Positions 14,680-22,181 of a DNA stretch of 64,000 nt are shown piece after piece. The translations under genes and the position numbers were made by a program. The notes under the pieces were generated by a model. It was not told the origin of the DNA. It ran no database searches and saw only the letters and a list, made by a program, of their open reading frames with translations. The stretch's first letter is position 1. The number at the start of each line of letters is the position of its first letter. The DNA comes from a virus. Where the stretch lies: IMG/VR virus record IMGVR_UViG_3300032116_000082, positions 1 to 64,000 of that record; one strand, 5' to 3'.

Positions 14680-16653
14680 ATGAAGAATAAGGAAGTCGTG
14701 TTTACGCTAAACGACGCGTTTGTCGCGTCCTACGGTGAAAAGACCCCGCCATTTGGCTTTAACGGCCTTGGTGAACTGGTGTATCTGCGCACCTACAGCC
14801 GGATCAAGGAGGACGGCACCCAGGAGCAGTGGCACGAGACCGTTCGTCGGGTGGTTGAAGGTTGCTATACCATGCAGAAACGATGGATTACAGACCACAA
14901 CCTGGGCTGGTCCGACCGCAAGGCGCAGCGGAGCGCCCAGGAGATGTACGACCGGATCTGGAACATGAAGTTCCTGCCGCCGGGTCGTGGGCTGTGGGCC
15001 ATGGGGTCGTCCCTGACGATGGAAAAGGACCTCTATGCCGCCCTCAACAACTGCGCCTTCGTTAGCACCGAAAACCTGGAAAAGGACCTGTCAGAGCCGT
15101 TCACGTTCCTGATGGATGCCTCCATGCTCGGCATCGGCGTGGGCTTTGACACCAAGGGTGCGGGCAAGCTGACGATCACGGCCCCGCAAGCTGACGAGAA
15201 GACCATGGTGATCCCGGATACCCGCGAGGGTTGGGTGGATTCCATCAAGCTCCTCCTGGAATCCTACTTCCTGCCGGACTCGGCGACCGTGGTGTTCGAC
15301 TACAGCCAGATCCGCCCAGCTGGGCAGCCGATCAAGGGCTTTGGTGGCGTCTCGTCTGGTCCGGACCCGCTCGAGCAGCTGCACAAGGATATCCGTGCAG
15401 TGCTCGATCAAAGCGCGGGGAAGCCGATCTCGGTGACCAACATCGTCGACATCATGAACCTGATCGGCAAGTGCGTCGTGGCCGGGAATGTTCGTCGCAC
15501 CGCAGAGATCGCCTTCGGCGCACCCGATAGTCAGGAGTTCCTGGACCTCAAGAACTACGAGGTCAATCCGCATCGGGCCTCGTACGGGTGGACCAGCAAC
15601 AACTCGATCTATGCTGAGATCGGCATGGACTACACGGAAGCGGCCAAGCGTATCAAGTACAACGGAGAGCCGGGATTTGCCTGGCTGTCGAACATGCGGG
15701 AGTACAGTCGCATGGATGAGCTGCCTGATAACAAGGACTATCGGGTGGCCGGTGCCAACCCGTGCGTGGAGCAGTCCCTGGAGTCGTACGAGCTGTGCTG
15801 CCTAGTCGAGACGTTCCCGGCCAACCACGAAACCCTCGAAGACTACGGGCGTACGCTGAAGTTCGCCTACCTGTATGCCAAGACGGTCACGCTGGGCAAG
15901 ACGCCGTGGGCCAAGACCAATCGCGTGCTGCTTCGGAACCGGCGCATTGGGCTGTCGCAGTCGGGCATTCAGCAGGCGATCGCCAAGCTCGGCATCCAGC
16001 ACTACCGCGTGTGGTGCGACATGGGCTACGAAACGGTGCGCTACTACGACGACGTCTACTCGGAGTGGCTAGCTATCCCGAAGTCGGTCAAGACCACGTC
16101 CGTCAAGCCGTCCGGATCAGTATCGTTGCTCGCCGGAGCCACACCAGGAATGCACTGGCCGGAATCTAAGACGTATATCCGTCGGATGCGCCTGAGCAAG
16201 TACTCGGATCTGATCGCTCCGCTCCAGGCGGCAGGCTATAAGCTCGAGCCTGCGGTTGGTAGTGAAGATTCGACGATGGTCGTCGAGATCCCGGTCAAGA
16301 TTGAGGAGGATATTCGTACGGCGGCTGAGGTCTCGATGTGGGAACAGCTGGCGATGGCGGCGTTCCTGCAGCGGTATTGGAGCGACAACCAGGTGTCGGC
16401 GACGATCACGTTCAATCCGGAAACGGAAGGTGATCAGATCGCCAATGCGCTGAACTACTATCAGTACCAGCTCAAAGGCATCAGCTTCCTGCCGCGCGTC
16501 GACTATGGGGCGTATCCACAGATGCCGTACGAAGCCATCGATGAGGCGACGTACCAAGCACGCAAGGCCGAGCTCAAGCCGCTGCACTTTGGTGCTACGC
16601 ACGAGGCGGCCGAACAGGAGAAATTCTGTAGTAACGACAGCTGTACCATCTGA
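14680..16653 (+). CDS. nrdJ: adenosylcobalamin-dependent (class II) ribonucleotide reductase
   Basis: 657 residues with GGGAGG before the ATG. It has the monomeric class II layout: C125 (NNCAFVST), the active-site set C362-x-E364-x8-C373 (NPCVEQSLESYELC), and a C-terminal C650-x4-C655 pair (FCSNDSCTI). These match in order and spacing C119, C408-x-E410, C419 and C731/C736 of the Lactobacillus leichmannii ribonucleoside-triphosphate reductase. It would reduce ribonucleotides to deoxyribonucleotides using coenzyme B12, with the C-terminal pair reduced by thioredoxin. No NrdA/NrdB or activase is encoded nearby, consistent with class II. A hairpin overlaps its ribosome binding site. Confidence 0.95.
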   Translation: MKNKEVVFTLNDAFVASYGEKTPPFGFNGLGELVYLRTYSRIKEDGTQEQWHETVRRVVEGCYTMQKRWITDHNLGWSDRKAQRSAQEMYDRIWNMKFLPPGRGLWAMGSSLTMEKDLYAALNNCAFVSTENLEKDLSEPFTFLMDASMLGIGVGFDTKGAGKLTITAPQADEKTMVIPDTREGWVDSIKLLLESYFLPDSATVVFDYSQIRPAGQPIKGFGGVSSGPDPLEQLHKDIRAVLDQSAGKPISVTNIVDIMNLIGKCVVAGNVRRTAEIAFGAPDSQEFLDLKNYEVNPHRASYGWTSNNSIYAEIGMDYTEAAKRIKYNGEPGFAWLSNMREYSRMDELPDNKDYRVAGANPCVEQSLESYELCCLVETFPANHETLEDYGRTLKFAYLYAKTVTLGKTPWAKTNRVLLRNRRIGLSQSGIQQAIAKLGIQHYRVWCDMGYETVRYYDDVYSEWLAIPKSVKTTSVKPSGSVSLLAGATPGMHWPESKTYIRRMRLSKYSDLIAPLQAAGYKLEPAVGSEDSTMVVEIPVKIEEDIRTAAEVSMWEQLAMAAFLQRYWSDNQVSATITFNPETEGDQIANALNYYQYQLKGISFLPRVDYGAYPQMPYEAIDEATYQARKAELKPLHFGATHEAAEQEKFCSNDSCTI

Positions 16654-16671
16654 CCAAGGGCAAGGACGGCT

Positions 16672-16977
16672 ATGAACGACAGCGGACATATCTGCTGCTG
16701 GCATATCGACAGCGGGGTGGCATACACCTTCTCCTACCCGCCGCAGTACAAGGAGGTATGTTGTCATTGCGGAAATACTCGGAGGCATCAGCCGCCTAAG
16801 CCGCAGCCTCCGCCTGGACACGGACCGCATCACCCATCCACTCGGCAATGGCCGTCCACGTACGCGACCTGGAACACGACGTCTACTCACACGTACGGCG
16901 GGTACGAGGTTGGTTCCGGAGGATCGATTTGCTCGTGTGGCGACCCTGACTGCAACGCGGCCGGGGACAAGAAGTAG
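16672..16977 (+). CDS. cysteine/histidine-rich hypothetical protein
   Basis: 101 residues. Cysteine groups at the N-terminus (ICCWH, VCCHCG) and the C-terminus (ICSCGDPDC) flank a proline/histidine-rich low-complexity centre. The CxCxxxxC and CCxxC patterns suggest one or two zinc sites. A strong terminator begins 21 bases after the stop, so it ends the nrdJ transcription unit. Not recognised. Confidence 0.55.
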   Translation: MNDSGHICCWHIDSGVAYTFSYPPQYKEVCCHCGNTRRHQPPKPQPPPGHGPHHPSTRQWPSTYATWNTTSTHTYGGYEVGSGGSICSCGDPDCNAAGDKK

Positions 16978-16997
16978 GACACCGCAGATGTAAGAAG

Positions 16998-17040
16998 CAC
17001 GGCCTCTCGGTCAACTCTCCGAGAGGCCGTGTTGTTTTTA
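16998..17040 (+). terminator. rho-independent terminator
   Basis: Perfect 13-bp stem CACGGCCTCTCGG (16998-17010) / CCGAGAGGCCGTG (17019-17031) with an 8-base loop, followed by TTGTTTTT. Confidence 0.92.
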
Positions 17041-17053
17041 CCAGTGGCGTGTC

Positions 17054-17371
17054 ATGCGTAAACAAACCCCCAAGCTTCAACTTTACTACTTCCAAGACGG
17101 CGAGCCGACGTTCCACACCAAGGAGCAGCAGGTCGTGGACCAGGTGGCTGTGGCGAAGGCGGTGGAGTGTCAGTGGTTCAATGCGAGGAGCGTAGAGGCT
17201 GGTCCGCTCCTGCTCCGCTTCAATGTGACAGACCTGCCCTGCCTGGTCCTGGTTCGGAACGAGCCGGGTCGTCGGACCTTTGCGGTCCAGCGGACAGAAA
17301 TCGTCACGGGGACAGACCTGAAGAACCTTACCAAGCTCACCAAAATCGTGGAGAAACTGCGACAATGCTGA
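17054..17371 (+). CDS. thioredoxin-fold-like protein lacking CxxC
   Basis: 105 residues. The order of strands and helices resembles thioredoxin: KLQLYYFQDGEP, a helix, WFNARSV, LLLRFNVTDLPCLVLVRN (the LPC would be the cis-proline position), strand, final helix. The expected CxxC at the active site is replaced by FQDGEP, so redox activity of the usual kind is unlikely. The class II reductase lies 400 bases upstream but across a terminator. It could be an adaptor or inactive homologue. The fold is inferred from pattern only. Confidence 0.5.
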   Translation: MRKQTPKLQLYYFQDGEPTFHTKEQQVVDQVAVAKAVECQWFNARSVEAGPLLLRFNVTDLPCLVLVRNEPGRRTFAVQRTEIVTGTDLKNLTKLTKIVEKLRQC

Positions 17372-18168
17372 CGACGCGGGAGGAGGTCGAACGGGTCGGA
17401 AAACTGGGCGTCGAGGTCAAACCTCATGCGAAGGGCTACGCGTGCCGAATGCTCAATCGGTATTGGGTCATCGCCGATACCGAGGACCACGGCTTTACGC
17501 CCCACGCGAAACAGGACGGGTTCTGGGAAGCCTGGATCACGGCCTGGATGGCCCGCGAGCTCTCTTCCGATCACATCTTCGTCGATGTCGGGGCCAACGT
17601 GGGGTATTACGCCCTCTTTGCAGCCTCTCTGGGCTGCCGCACCGTCGCCTATGAGCCGCAGCACACCTTGGCAGAGCGCGTAGCGGCAGCGGCAGACATG
17701 AACGGCTGGCAGCAACACCTCAGCGTGGTCAACGCGGCGATCGGCGACAAGCCGGGACGCATGAAGCTCAATATTCCGCGCCATCATGGCATGAACGCGT
17801 CGATTACGCACTGGGGATACACGCCCAGCGGCGAGTACACCAGCTACGAGGTGGATGTGCTGCCACTCGACACCCTGCGCCAGTGGATGCCCAACCGCCC
17901 CATGTTGATCAAGATCGACGCCGAGGGCGCGGAGCCGCTGGTCTGGGCAGGCATGCAGGAGCTGCTGGAACGGGAAGGTAAGACCACGGTGTTAATGGAG
18001 TATCGGTGGGATCGGTACCCAGACCCGATGTTATTCGCTTCGCAGTTATTTGATCAGTTCTTGGTGTCGCACGTCGATTATGACGCCCGTGAGGTCCCGC
18101 TAGCTGGTCCGTTCGCGCTGTCATCTCGAGAGCATGAAGACTGGATGCTTGTCCTGAGGAAACCATGA
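17365..18168 (+). CDS. FkbM-family methyltransferase
   Basis: 267 residues from the ATG at 17365, overlapping the previous gene by 7 bases. The SAM-binding Rossmann motif is FVDVGANVGYYALF (about residues 72-85), followed by the acidic residue in AYEPQ and the family-typical IKIDAEGAEPLVWAG (about 188-202). FkbM enzymes usually O-methylate sugars or small metabolites, not DNA. No DNA target-recognition region is present. A glycosyltransferase is encoded in the head gene block of the same genome, so methylation of a sugar attached to a virion protein or DNA is a reasonable guess, not shown. Confidence 0.88.
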   Translation: MLTTREEVERVGKLGVEVKPHAKGYACRMLNRYWVIADTEDHGFTPHAKQDGFWEAWITAWMARELSSDHIFVDVGANVGYYALFAASLGCRTVAYEPQHTLAERVAAAADMNGWQQHLSVVNAAIGDKPGRMKLNIPRHHGMNASITHWGYTPSGEYTSYEVDVLPLDTLRQWMPNRPMLIKIDAEGAEPLVWAGMQELLEREGKTTVLMEYRWDRYPDPMLFASQLFDQFLVSHVDYDAREVPLAGPFALSSREHEDWMLVLRKP

Positions 18169-18419
18169 GTCCACGCAAAAAGAAAACGGATGCACCGGTA
18201 GATGAGCTGAAGATCGATTTCACGGGGCGCATGGTCATCGTGCTTGAGCTCGAGGACTACGGTCCAATGGAAATTGGTATAGACGACAAGGACGCCGTAC
18301 TCGCTGTGGTGCGCGCGCTCATCGATCGCACGGATAGCACGATGACCGTGAATTCGTACTCGGCGTCGCGCGCGCGAACGCTCCGTCGTCTGCTGGAGCC
18401 GCTGGAGCCTACGGCATGA
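18165..18419 (+). CDS. hypothetical protein
   Basis: 84 residues from an ATGA overlap with the methyltransferase gene. Basic N-terminus (PRKKK), a small alpha/beta centre, then an arginine-rich helix (SASRARTLRRLL). No motif recognised. Confidence 0.55.
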   Translation: MSPRKKKTDAPVDELKIDFTGRMVIVLELEDYGPMEIGIDDKDAVLAVVRALIDRTDSTMTVNSYSASRARTLRRLLEPLEPTA

Positions 18420-18709
18420 GCGGGAAGGGCGACACCCCCAGGCCGTACTCCGTCTCCCAAGGCCAGTACAGCAGTAATTGGGCGCGCACCTTTGGAGGGC
18501 GTGGCAAGATCTACGCAACCTGCGGTCACGAGTTGGTGTGTTTGCCGACCGAAGATGAGATCACCGTCATGGCCACGTACGACCGCCAGGGAAACCGAGC
18601 ACTCGCCTACCCGACACTCTGCTTGTCCTGCTATGAGGAGGCGAAGGCGGAGAACCTAATTCTGACGACTCCGGCAGAGCAGGAAGCCTGGCTCAACGGG
18701 CTCGGCTGA
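18416..18709 (+). CDS. conserved small phage protein
   Basis: 97 residues from an ATGA overlap. The N-terminal GKGDTPRPYSVSQGQYSSNW is followed by FGG, which resembles the GKG-xxRP...(Y/F)xxN(Y/W)xxxFG opening of short conserved phage proteins of unknown function. The usual form is about 40-60 residues; here a domain with CGHE and CLSCYEEA follows, probably a small zinc-binding unit. Function unknown. Confidence 0.6.
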   Translation: MSGKGDTPRPYSVSQGQYSSNWARTFGGRGKIYATCGHELVCLPTEDEITVMATYDRQGNRALAYPTLCLSCYEEAKAENLILTTPAEQEAWLNGLG

Positions 18710-18711
18710 CC

Positions 18712-18801
18712 ATGAAAGACGATACGCCGAGCGTCGTGTTTTCCTGGATTGTGTTGGTGGTGGCCTTGGTCCTGGCGCTTTGGTTTGGCGGCTGCTTGTA
18801 G
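18712..18801 (+). CDS. 29-residue membrane microprotein
   Basis: ATG at 18712, 2 bases after the preceding stop, ending at TAG 18799-18801. Short charged start (KDDTPSV), one hydrophobic helix (FSWIVLVVALVLALWF) and a GGCL end. Last gene of the + strand block before the convergent terminators. Could be a single-span regulatory peptide; function unknown. Confidence 0.45.
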   Translation: MKDDTPSVVFSWIVLVVALVLALWFGGCL

Positions 18802-18822
18802 TTAGTAGGCTATTCGGTTATC

Positions 18823-18870
18823 GTGTCCGAAAAATGTAGCAATTTTCGGACACGCAGTTGTTCTGTTTTT
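18823..18870 (+). terminator. terminator of the + strand block
   Basis: Perfect 11-bp stem GTGTCCGAAAA (18823-18833) / TTTTCGGACAC (18843-18853). A U-rich stretch TTGTTCTGTTTTTCTTG follows. Confidence 0.75.
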
Positions 18871-18887
18871 CTTGTTCAAGAAATATC

Positions 18888-18915
18888 AAAAGCCAGGAAA
18901 ATCTTCCTGGCTTTT
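18888..18915. terminator. bidirectional terminator between convergent blocks
   Basis: 12-bp stem AAAAGCCAGGAA (18888-18899) / TTCCTGGCTTTT (18904-18915) with a 4-base loop. The A-tract on one side and T-tract on the other allow it to work in both directions. It lies 23 bases beyond the endolysin stop on the - strand. Confidence 0.85.
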
Positions 18916-18938
18916 GCTTAGTACGCGTGCGAAGGGTA

Positions 18939-19484
18939 CTATCCCGTCGTCAGCAGCGTATGAACCGCGGCACGAAGGCTTTCCAGGGATGCACCCTTGA
19001 GGCCACCAATATCGACCTTGCGACCACGAGGCCAGGCTTCGGCGGCATGATCAGTGATATGCCGTTCGACGTCTGTCCACTTATGGTTCCGCATGTACGC
19101 CACCAACACGCGCACCGCGGCAGCGAACTGGACCTCGGTGATGGCACTACCGTATGTGGCGGCAAAGGCTACGCCGTAAAAAGCAGAATTGGCGTCCTTA
19201 TATGGCAACACTCCACTACTCGGCCGACAATTTCCGGCGTGCCAGGCTCGCGCTGTGTCCGGGGCGATATCGACCACGGTGCCGTCGTCGAGAATTAGTT
19301 TGTTGTAAGAAGCCTTGCAGGCGGGACTACGGAGGAGGAATTCCACTGCGCCAGCGTCTGACGCGCTTGCGTCATAATGCATCATGATTCCCTTACGCGA
19401 CTCATAGGGCTTGTTGTTCCAATTGCCCTTCGCTCGTCGCGTGGTGGTATCAATCTTCCGCTTGGTGGTTTTGGCGACAGGCAT
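18939..19484 (-). CDS. endolysin, N-acetylmuramoyl-L-alanine amidase (amidase_2 type)
   Basis: 181 residues. The amidase_2/PGRP-like pattern is MMHYDAS (H36), ASYNKLILDDGTV, a WHAG histidine (H82), and DHAAEAWPRGRKVDIG, which supplies H146, K156 and D158. H36, H146 and D158 fit the usual zinc ligands. The basic N-terminal 20 residues are not a signal peptide, so export through a holin is expected. No wall-binding repeat follows, which is usual for phages of Gram-negative hosts. It is the last gene of the late transcript, next to a small two-span membrane protein gene. Confidence 0.85.
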   Translation of the reverse strand: MPVAKTTKRKIDTTTRRAKGNWNNKPYESRKGIMMHYDASASDAGAVEFLLRSPACKASYNKLILDDGTVVDIAPDTARAWHAGNCRPSSGVLPYKDANSAFYGVAFAATYGSAITEVQFAAAVRVLVAYMRNHKWTDVERHITDHAAEAWPRGRKVDIGGLKGASLESLRAAVHTLLTTG

Positions 19485-19486
19485 TC

Positions 19487-19786
19487 TTAGCGCCTCCGCA
19501 TGTCGCCGCGCTCATCGTCCTCCCACAGATTGTCGTAGCGTTTCTTCGCGGCTTCCGCTGCGGCGCTAGCGACACGACCAACTTGTGGGGCGAGGTACTG
19601 CGCGATACGAGGCCCAGCCGCCCAGGACAGCAGACCAATCATGACCGATGCGGCCAGGGGCCAAAACGCTTCGGCCGGACCATGCCACGCCGCCCAGACA
19701 ATGATGACCGTCCAAACAGCGAAGAAGATACGAGCGGCGGAGATGTTGCCTTTCTCGTCGGAGAACACCTGTCGGAAACCGTTCAT
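19487..19786 (-). CDS. holin candidate, two-span membrane protein
   Basis: 99 residues from the ATG at 19786 with AGAGGAC upstream; this ATG shares a base with the TGA of the gene before it. Two hydrophobic helices (ARIFFAVWTVIIVWAAWHG and FWPLAASVMIGLLSWAAG) are followed by a charged, helical C-terminal tail ending in RGDMRRR. Size, two spans and the position directly before the endolysin fit a class II holin. A second holin-like gene lies at 21760-22044. Confidence 0.6.
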   Translation of the reverse strand: MNGFRQVFSDEKGNISAARIFFAVWTVIIVWAAWHGPAEAFWPLAASVMIGLLSWAAGPRIAQYLAPQVGRVASAAAEAAKKRYDNLWEDDERGDMRRR

Positions 19787-20022
19787 CAAAAAGTCCTCTT
19801 GATTAGCTCGACGACCAAGCCGTACACGATGGCCATGCCGAGGTAAAGGAGTAGCAGCTTGCTCAGCGCTGCTGTGCATTGCGACCCGAAGCAATACCAC
19901 CCACCCTTCGGATCGGCATGTAAGTGTTTGCCACACGCACTACACACGATGTGTCCGCTTGCATCGACCGTGGGGCAGTGTTGTTCGAGGACAGCACAAA
20001 AGACTCGACGACAGAATCGCAT
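19786..20022 (-). CDS. small zinc-ribbon membrane protein
   Basis: 78 residues from the ATG at 20022, with AGGAG 7 bases upstream. A GTG two codons earlier overlaps the dUTPase stop and is the alternative start. Cysteines in CSACGKHLHA and WYCFGSQC form a zinc-ribbon-like pair, followed by one membrane helix (LLLLYLGMAIVYGLVVELI). Coupled to the holin candidate downstream by TGATG. Not recognised. Confidence 0.55.
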   Translation of the reverse strand: MRFCRRVFCAVLEQHCPTVDASGHIVCSACGKHLHADPKGGWYCFGSQCTAALSKLLLLYLGMAIVYGLVVELIKRTF

Positions 20023-20024
20023 GG

Positions 20025-20516
20025 TCACACTCCTGTGCTACCGAAACCTCCAACGCGGTCTGAGACCTTCGTCACAGACCCTTCTCTCCAGTCCAAAACC
20101 TGTACCGTGCCGAGGACCAGTTGCGCGATGCGCTCGCCATGCTTCACCGAGACCATGTCCGTGCTGGTATTCTGCAGGATGACCATCCACTCGTCGGGGT
20201 AGTCGGAGTCGATGGTCCCCGGCGCGTTCAGCACGATGAGGCCCTTCTTCAGGGCGAGACCGGAGCGACTCCGGACCTGCATCTCGTATCCCCGCGGCAG
20301 GCGGGCCTTGAAGCCCAGCGGAATGGCCGCGCGCCATCCTTGCCAGAGCATGATCTCCGGACCGGTCTGCGTGATCGTGTTATGACCGCTTACGTACACG
20401 TTCACTGACCGCTGGTCCAGGTTGGCGACGGCATCAAGACCCGCGGCTTCCGCGGTGCTCGGCTGTGGCGGAATGACGCCAGGATAGAGTGGCTCGAAAT
20501 TGATCCACGGGGTCAT
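20025..20516 (-). CDS. dut: dUTP diphosphatase (trimeric dUTPase)
   Basis: 163 residues. The five family motifs are in order: I AAGLDAVANL, II RSRSGLALKKGL, III APGTIDSDYPDEWMVIL (with the catalytic aspartate), IV GERIAQLVL, V RVGGFGSTG. It hydrolyses dUTP to dUMP, keeping uracil out of phage DNA. It overlaps the gene before it by ATGA and lies inside the lysis gene region rather than with the other nucleotide gene (nrdJ) on the opposite strand. Confidence 0.95.
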   Translation of the reverse strand: MTPWINFEPLYPGVIPPQPSTAEAAGLDAVANLDQRSVNVYVSGHNTITQTGPEIMLWQGWRAAIPLGFKARLPRGYEMQVRSRSGLALKKGLIVLNAPGTIDSDYPDEWMVILQNTSTDMVSVKHGERIAQLVLGTVQVLDWREGSVTKVSDRVGGFGSTGV

Positions 20517-20746
20517 TTGCGCTGCTCCTGCTTAATGAACGAGATCTCGATCTGGTTCAGTAGCAGCACAAAGCCCAAGGCTGCCCAGGAATCAATTCGA
20601 GTGTCTGTCCAGGGAGCTAGGAGCCAATTGACCGCGAACATCGTAATCAGAGACCGGAAGGCGACGGACAGTATCGCCACCAATCCCATGAGCACGGCGT
20701 CCGAAGAAATGGAGATCCATCGACGTTTATTTTGAGGGCGCAGCAT
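20513..20746 (-). CDS. two-span membrane protein
   Basis: 77 residues from the ATG at 20746, preceded by GGAGG at good spacing. Hydrophobic helices at VLMGLVAILSVAFRSLITMFAV and WAALGFVLLLNQIEI, basic ends (RPQNKRRW, KQEQRK). Could be part of the lysis machinery or another membrane function. Its stop overlaps the dUTPase start. Confidence 0.5.
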   Translation of the reverse strand: MLRPQNKRRWISISSDAVLMGLVAILSVAFRSLITMFAVNWLLAPWTDTRIDSWAALGFVLLLNQIEISFIKQEQRK

Positions 20747-20796
20747 CAAGCCTCCAGACCATGGGTTCAAGAGTGTTGACGCTGCACCCAAGATCC

Positions 20797-21486
20797 TTAC
20801 CTGCTGACCTGCGCCGTCATAATAGCCCCGGCCGCGAGGCCCATGAGGAGCGAAGTCCGACGGGACGGGGCGGGGATGAAGCCGAGGATTTTGACCGGCG
20901 GGGGCGGGCCGGGCATACCCTTGATCACCGCGACAAGGCTGTCCTTGGCGTCCTTGTATCCGAGAATCGTCAGCTTCTGCTCTCCAATCGTCGTGTCCTG
21001 CTTGGCAATGATCACTCGCTGGACTCGGATGGTCGTATCTTGCCGGAGAATGACCACGCGCTGCTCGGGGATAATCCGGTACGCCATTAAGACCGAGTCT
21101 GACATGGTGTGAAACAGGCTGTCCACACGGTTCCGGAGGCTGTCCGTCAGGTCATACCGGGGCAGTCGGCCCTTTAGGATCACCACGTCCTTCTCGAGCT
21201 TGTCGATGCGCGCCTGCCGGGTGGCGGCTACGAGCTCCACGCTGTCGGCAAACGCGCTCGCCCGCGCCGCCTGGGCCCGCCACTGCGTCTCTCGCTCCTC
21301 GTAGGGAGTCGTCACGTTCCGAATGACCTGCTGAAGCAGCATCACCGCAAAGGTGAACGTGAGCAGCGAAATGAGGGCAAAAACGATCCATTTTTGCATT
21401 CTTCCCAGCCACTGCGAGGCTACAAAAACATTACGGCGAACCAATCGGTTCGCCTTGTCATTCCATTCATTCCATTTGATCTGCAT
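20797..21486 (-). CDS. membrane-anchored coiled-coil protein, spanin candidate
   Basis: 229 residues from the ATG at 21486 (a GTG two codons earlier is the alternative). An N-terminal amphipathic part is followed by one membrane helix (WIVFALISLLTFTFAVMLL), then a long helical, coiled-coil region with two imperfect repeats (VVILRQDTTIRVQRV / VIIAKQDTTIGEQKL). The end has PGPPPPVK and a second hydrophobic stretch (TSLLMGLAAGAIMTA). A helix anchored at both ends and crossing the periplasm would fit a unimolecular spanin, but the family match is not certain. Confidence 0.5.
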   Translation of the reverse strand: MQIKWNEWNDKANRLVRRNVFVASQWLGRMQKWIVFALISLLTFTFAVMLLQQVIRNVTTPYEERETQWRAQAARASAFADSVELVAATRQARIDKLEKDVVILKGRLPRYDLTDSLRNRVDSLFHTMSDSVLMAYRIIPEQRVVILRQDTTIRVQRVIIAKQDTTIGEQKLTILGYKDAKDSLVAVIKGMPGPPPPVKILGFIPAPSRRTSLLMGLAAGAIMTAQVSR

Positions 21487-21498
21487 ACCCACCCCGTT

Positions 21499-21744
21499 TC
21501 AGTAGAACCCGATCGGAGGCTTGCCCACCTTGGGCTTCTTGGGAAGCACGCCCACGACCACGTCTTTGTGGATGACCACGGCGTCGGTGACCTTCCAGTA
21601 GGGGCTGGCCCGACGCCAGAACCGCCAGCGGAGCGAATCGTGATAGGCTTCGAGGTCGGCGTACTCTTCACTCAGATTGCGTTCTTCCTCGATATCCACC
21701 CGAACCGGTTCCTGATTGGCGATGCGGATTTCCCAAAGCGCCAT
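21499..21744 (-). CDS. hypothetical protein
   Basis: 81 residues, GGAGCG upstream of the ATG. Acidic helix (DIEEERNLSEEYADLEAYHD), then basic/aromatic (RWRFWRRASPYW) and a strand-rich end (AVVIHKDVVVGVLPKKPK). Not recognised. It lies between two membrane-protein genes of the lysis region. Confidence 0.5.
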   Translation of the reverse strand: MALWEIRIANQEPVRVDIEEERNLSEEYADLEAYHDSLRWRFWRRASPYWKVTDAVVIHKDVVVGVLPKKPKVGKPPIGFY

Positions 21745-21759
21745 ATCAGTGCGCTCCGG

Positions 21760-22044
21760 TTAGTGATTGCCTTCCAGCTTCCCTTCGATCCTTGAGACCC
21801 GTTCCCGGACGTCGGCCAGGGTGTTGTGGATCTCCCGAAGACCATCTCGCAGAAGCTCGATTTCCGCCTCATTCCGCTCACTGGCCTTCTTGAACATGCC
21901 CCAGGTCACAAACGCTGCAGCCATCATTCCGGAGATCGTGAGCATGGCACTGACTGGTAGCGGTACCGACACCGCCTGCGTCTGGGTATAGATGTTGGCA
22001 CCCGCCACCGTTGCGGTCAGCGCAATAATCGAATGATCGGTCAT
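21760..22044 (-). CDS. small membrane protein with coiled-coil tail, alternative holin candidate
   Basis: 94 residues from the ATG at 22044 with GGAGA upstream; an upstream in-frame ATG lacks a ribosome site. Two hydrophobic segments (IIALTATVAGANIYT weak; LPVSAMLTISGMMAAAFVTWGMF strong) are followed by a heptad-patterned helix (EIELLRDGLREIHNTLADVR). This resembles accessory phage lysis membrane proteins in size and layout. First gene of the lysis region after a terminator. Confidence 0.5.
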   Translation of the reverse strand: MTDHSIIALTATVAGANIYTQTQAVSVPLPVSAMLTISGMMAAAFVTWGMFKKASERNEAEIELLRDGLREIHNTLADVRERVSRIEGKLEGNH

Positions 22045-22121
22045 CCGGGTCTCCGGCAAAAAGATTGTCGTGGACCCCCAGGTGGAGGCGATTCTCACAA
22101 TAGGTCGGCGGAATCACCTTG

Positions 22122-22158
22122 AAATAGCAAAAGCCGCCCCTGTGACGGGACGGCTTTA
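22122..22158 (-). terminator. rho-independent terminator
   Basis: On the - strand AAAGCCGTCCC (22158-22148) pairs with GGGGCGGCTTT (22141-22131) with one G-U pair, followed by TTGCTATTTC. It separates the virion genes from the lysis region. Confidence 0.75.
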
Positions 22159-22181
22159 CGCCTAGAGCTACTGGTCGCGGG

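Noticed and set aside
20755-20800. tRNA-like T-arm sequence GGTTCAAG
   Set aside because: No matching acceptor stem, D-arm or anticodon arm around it. I found no tRNA gene in the window.
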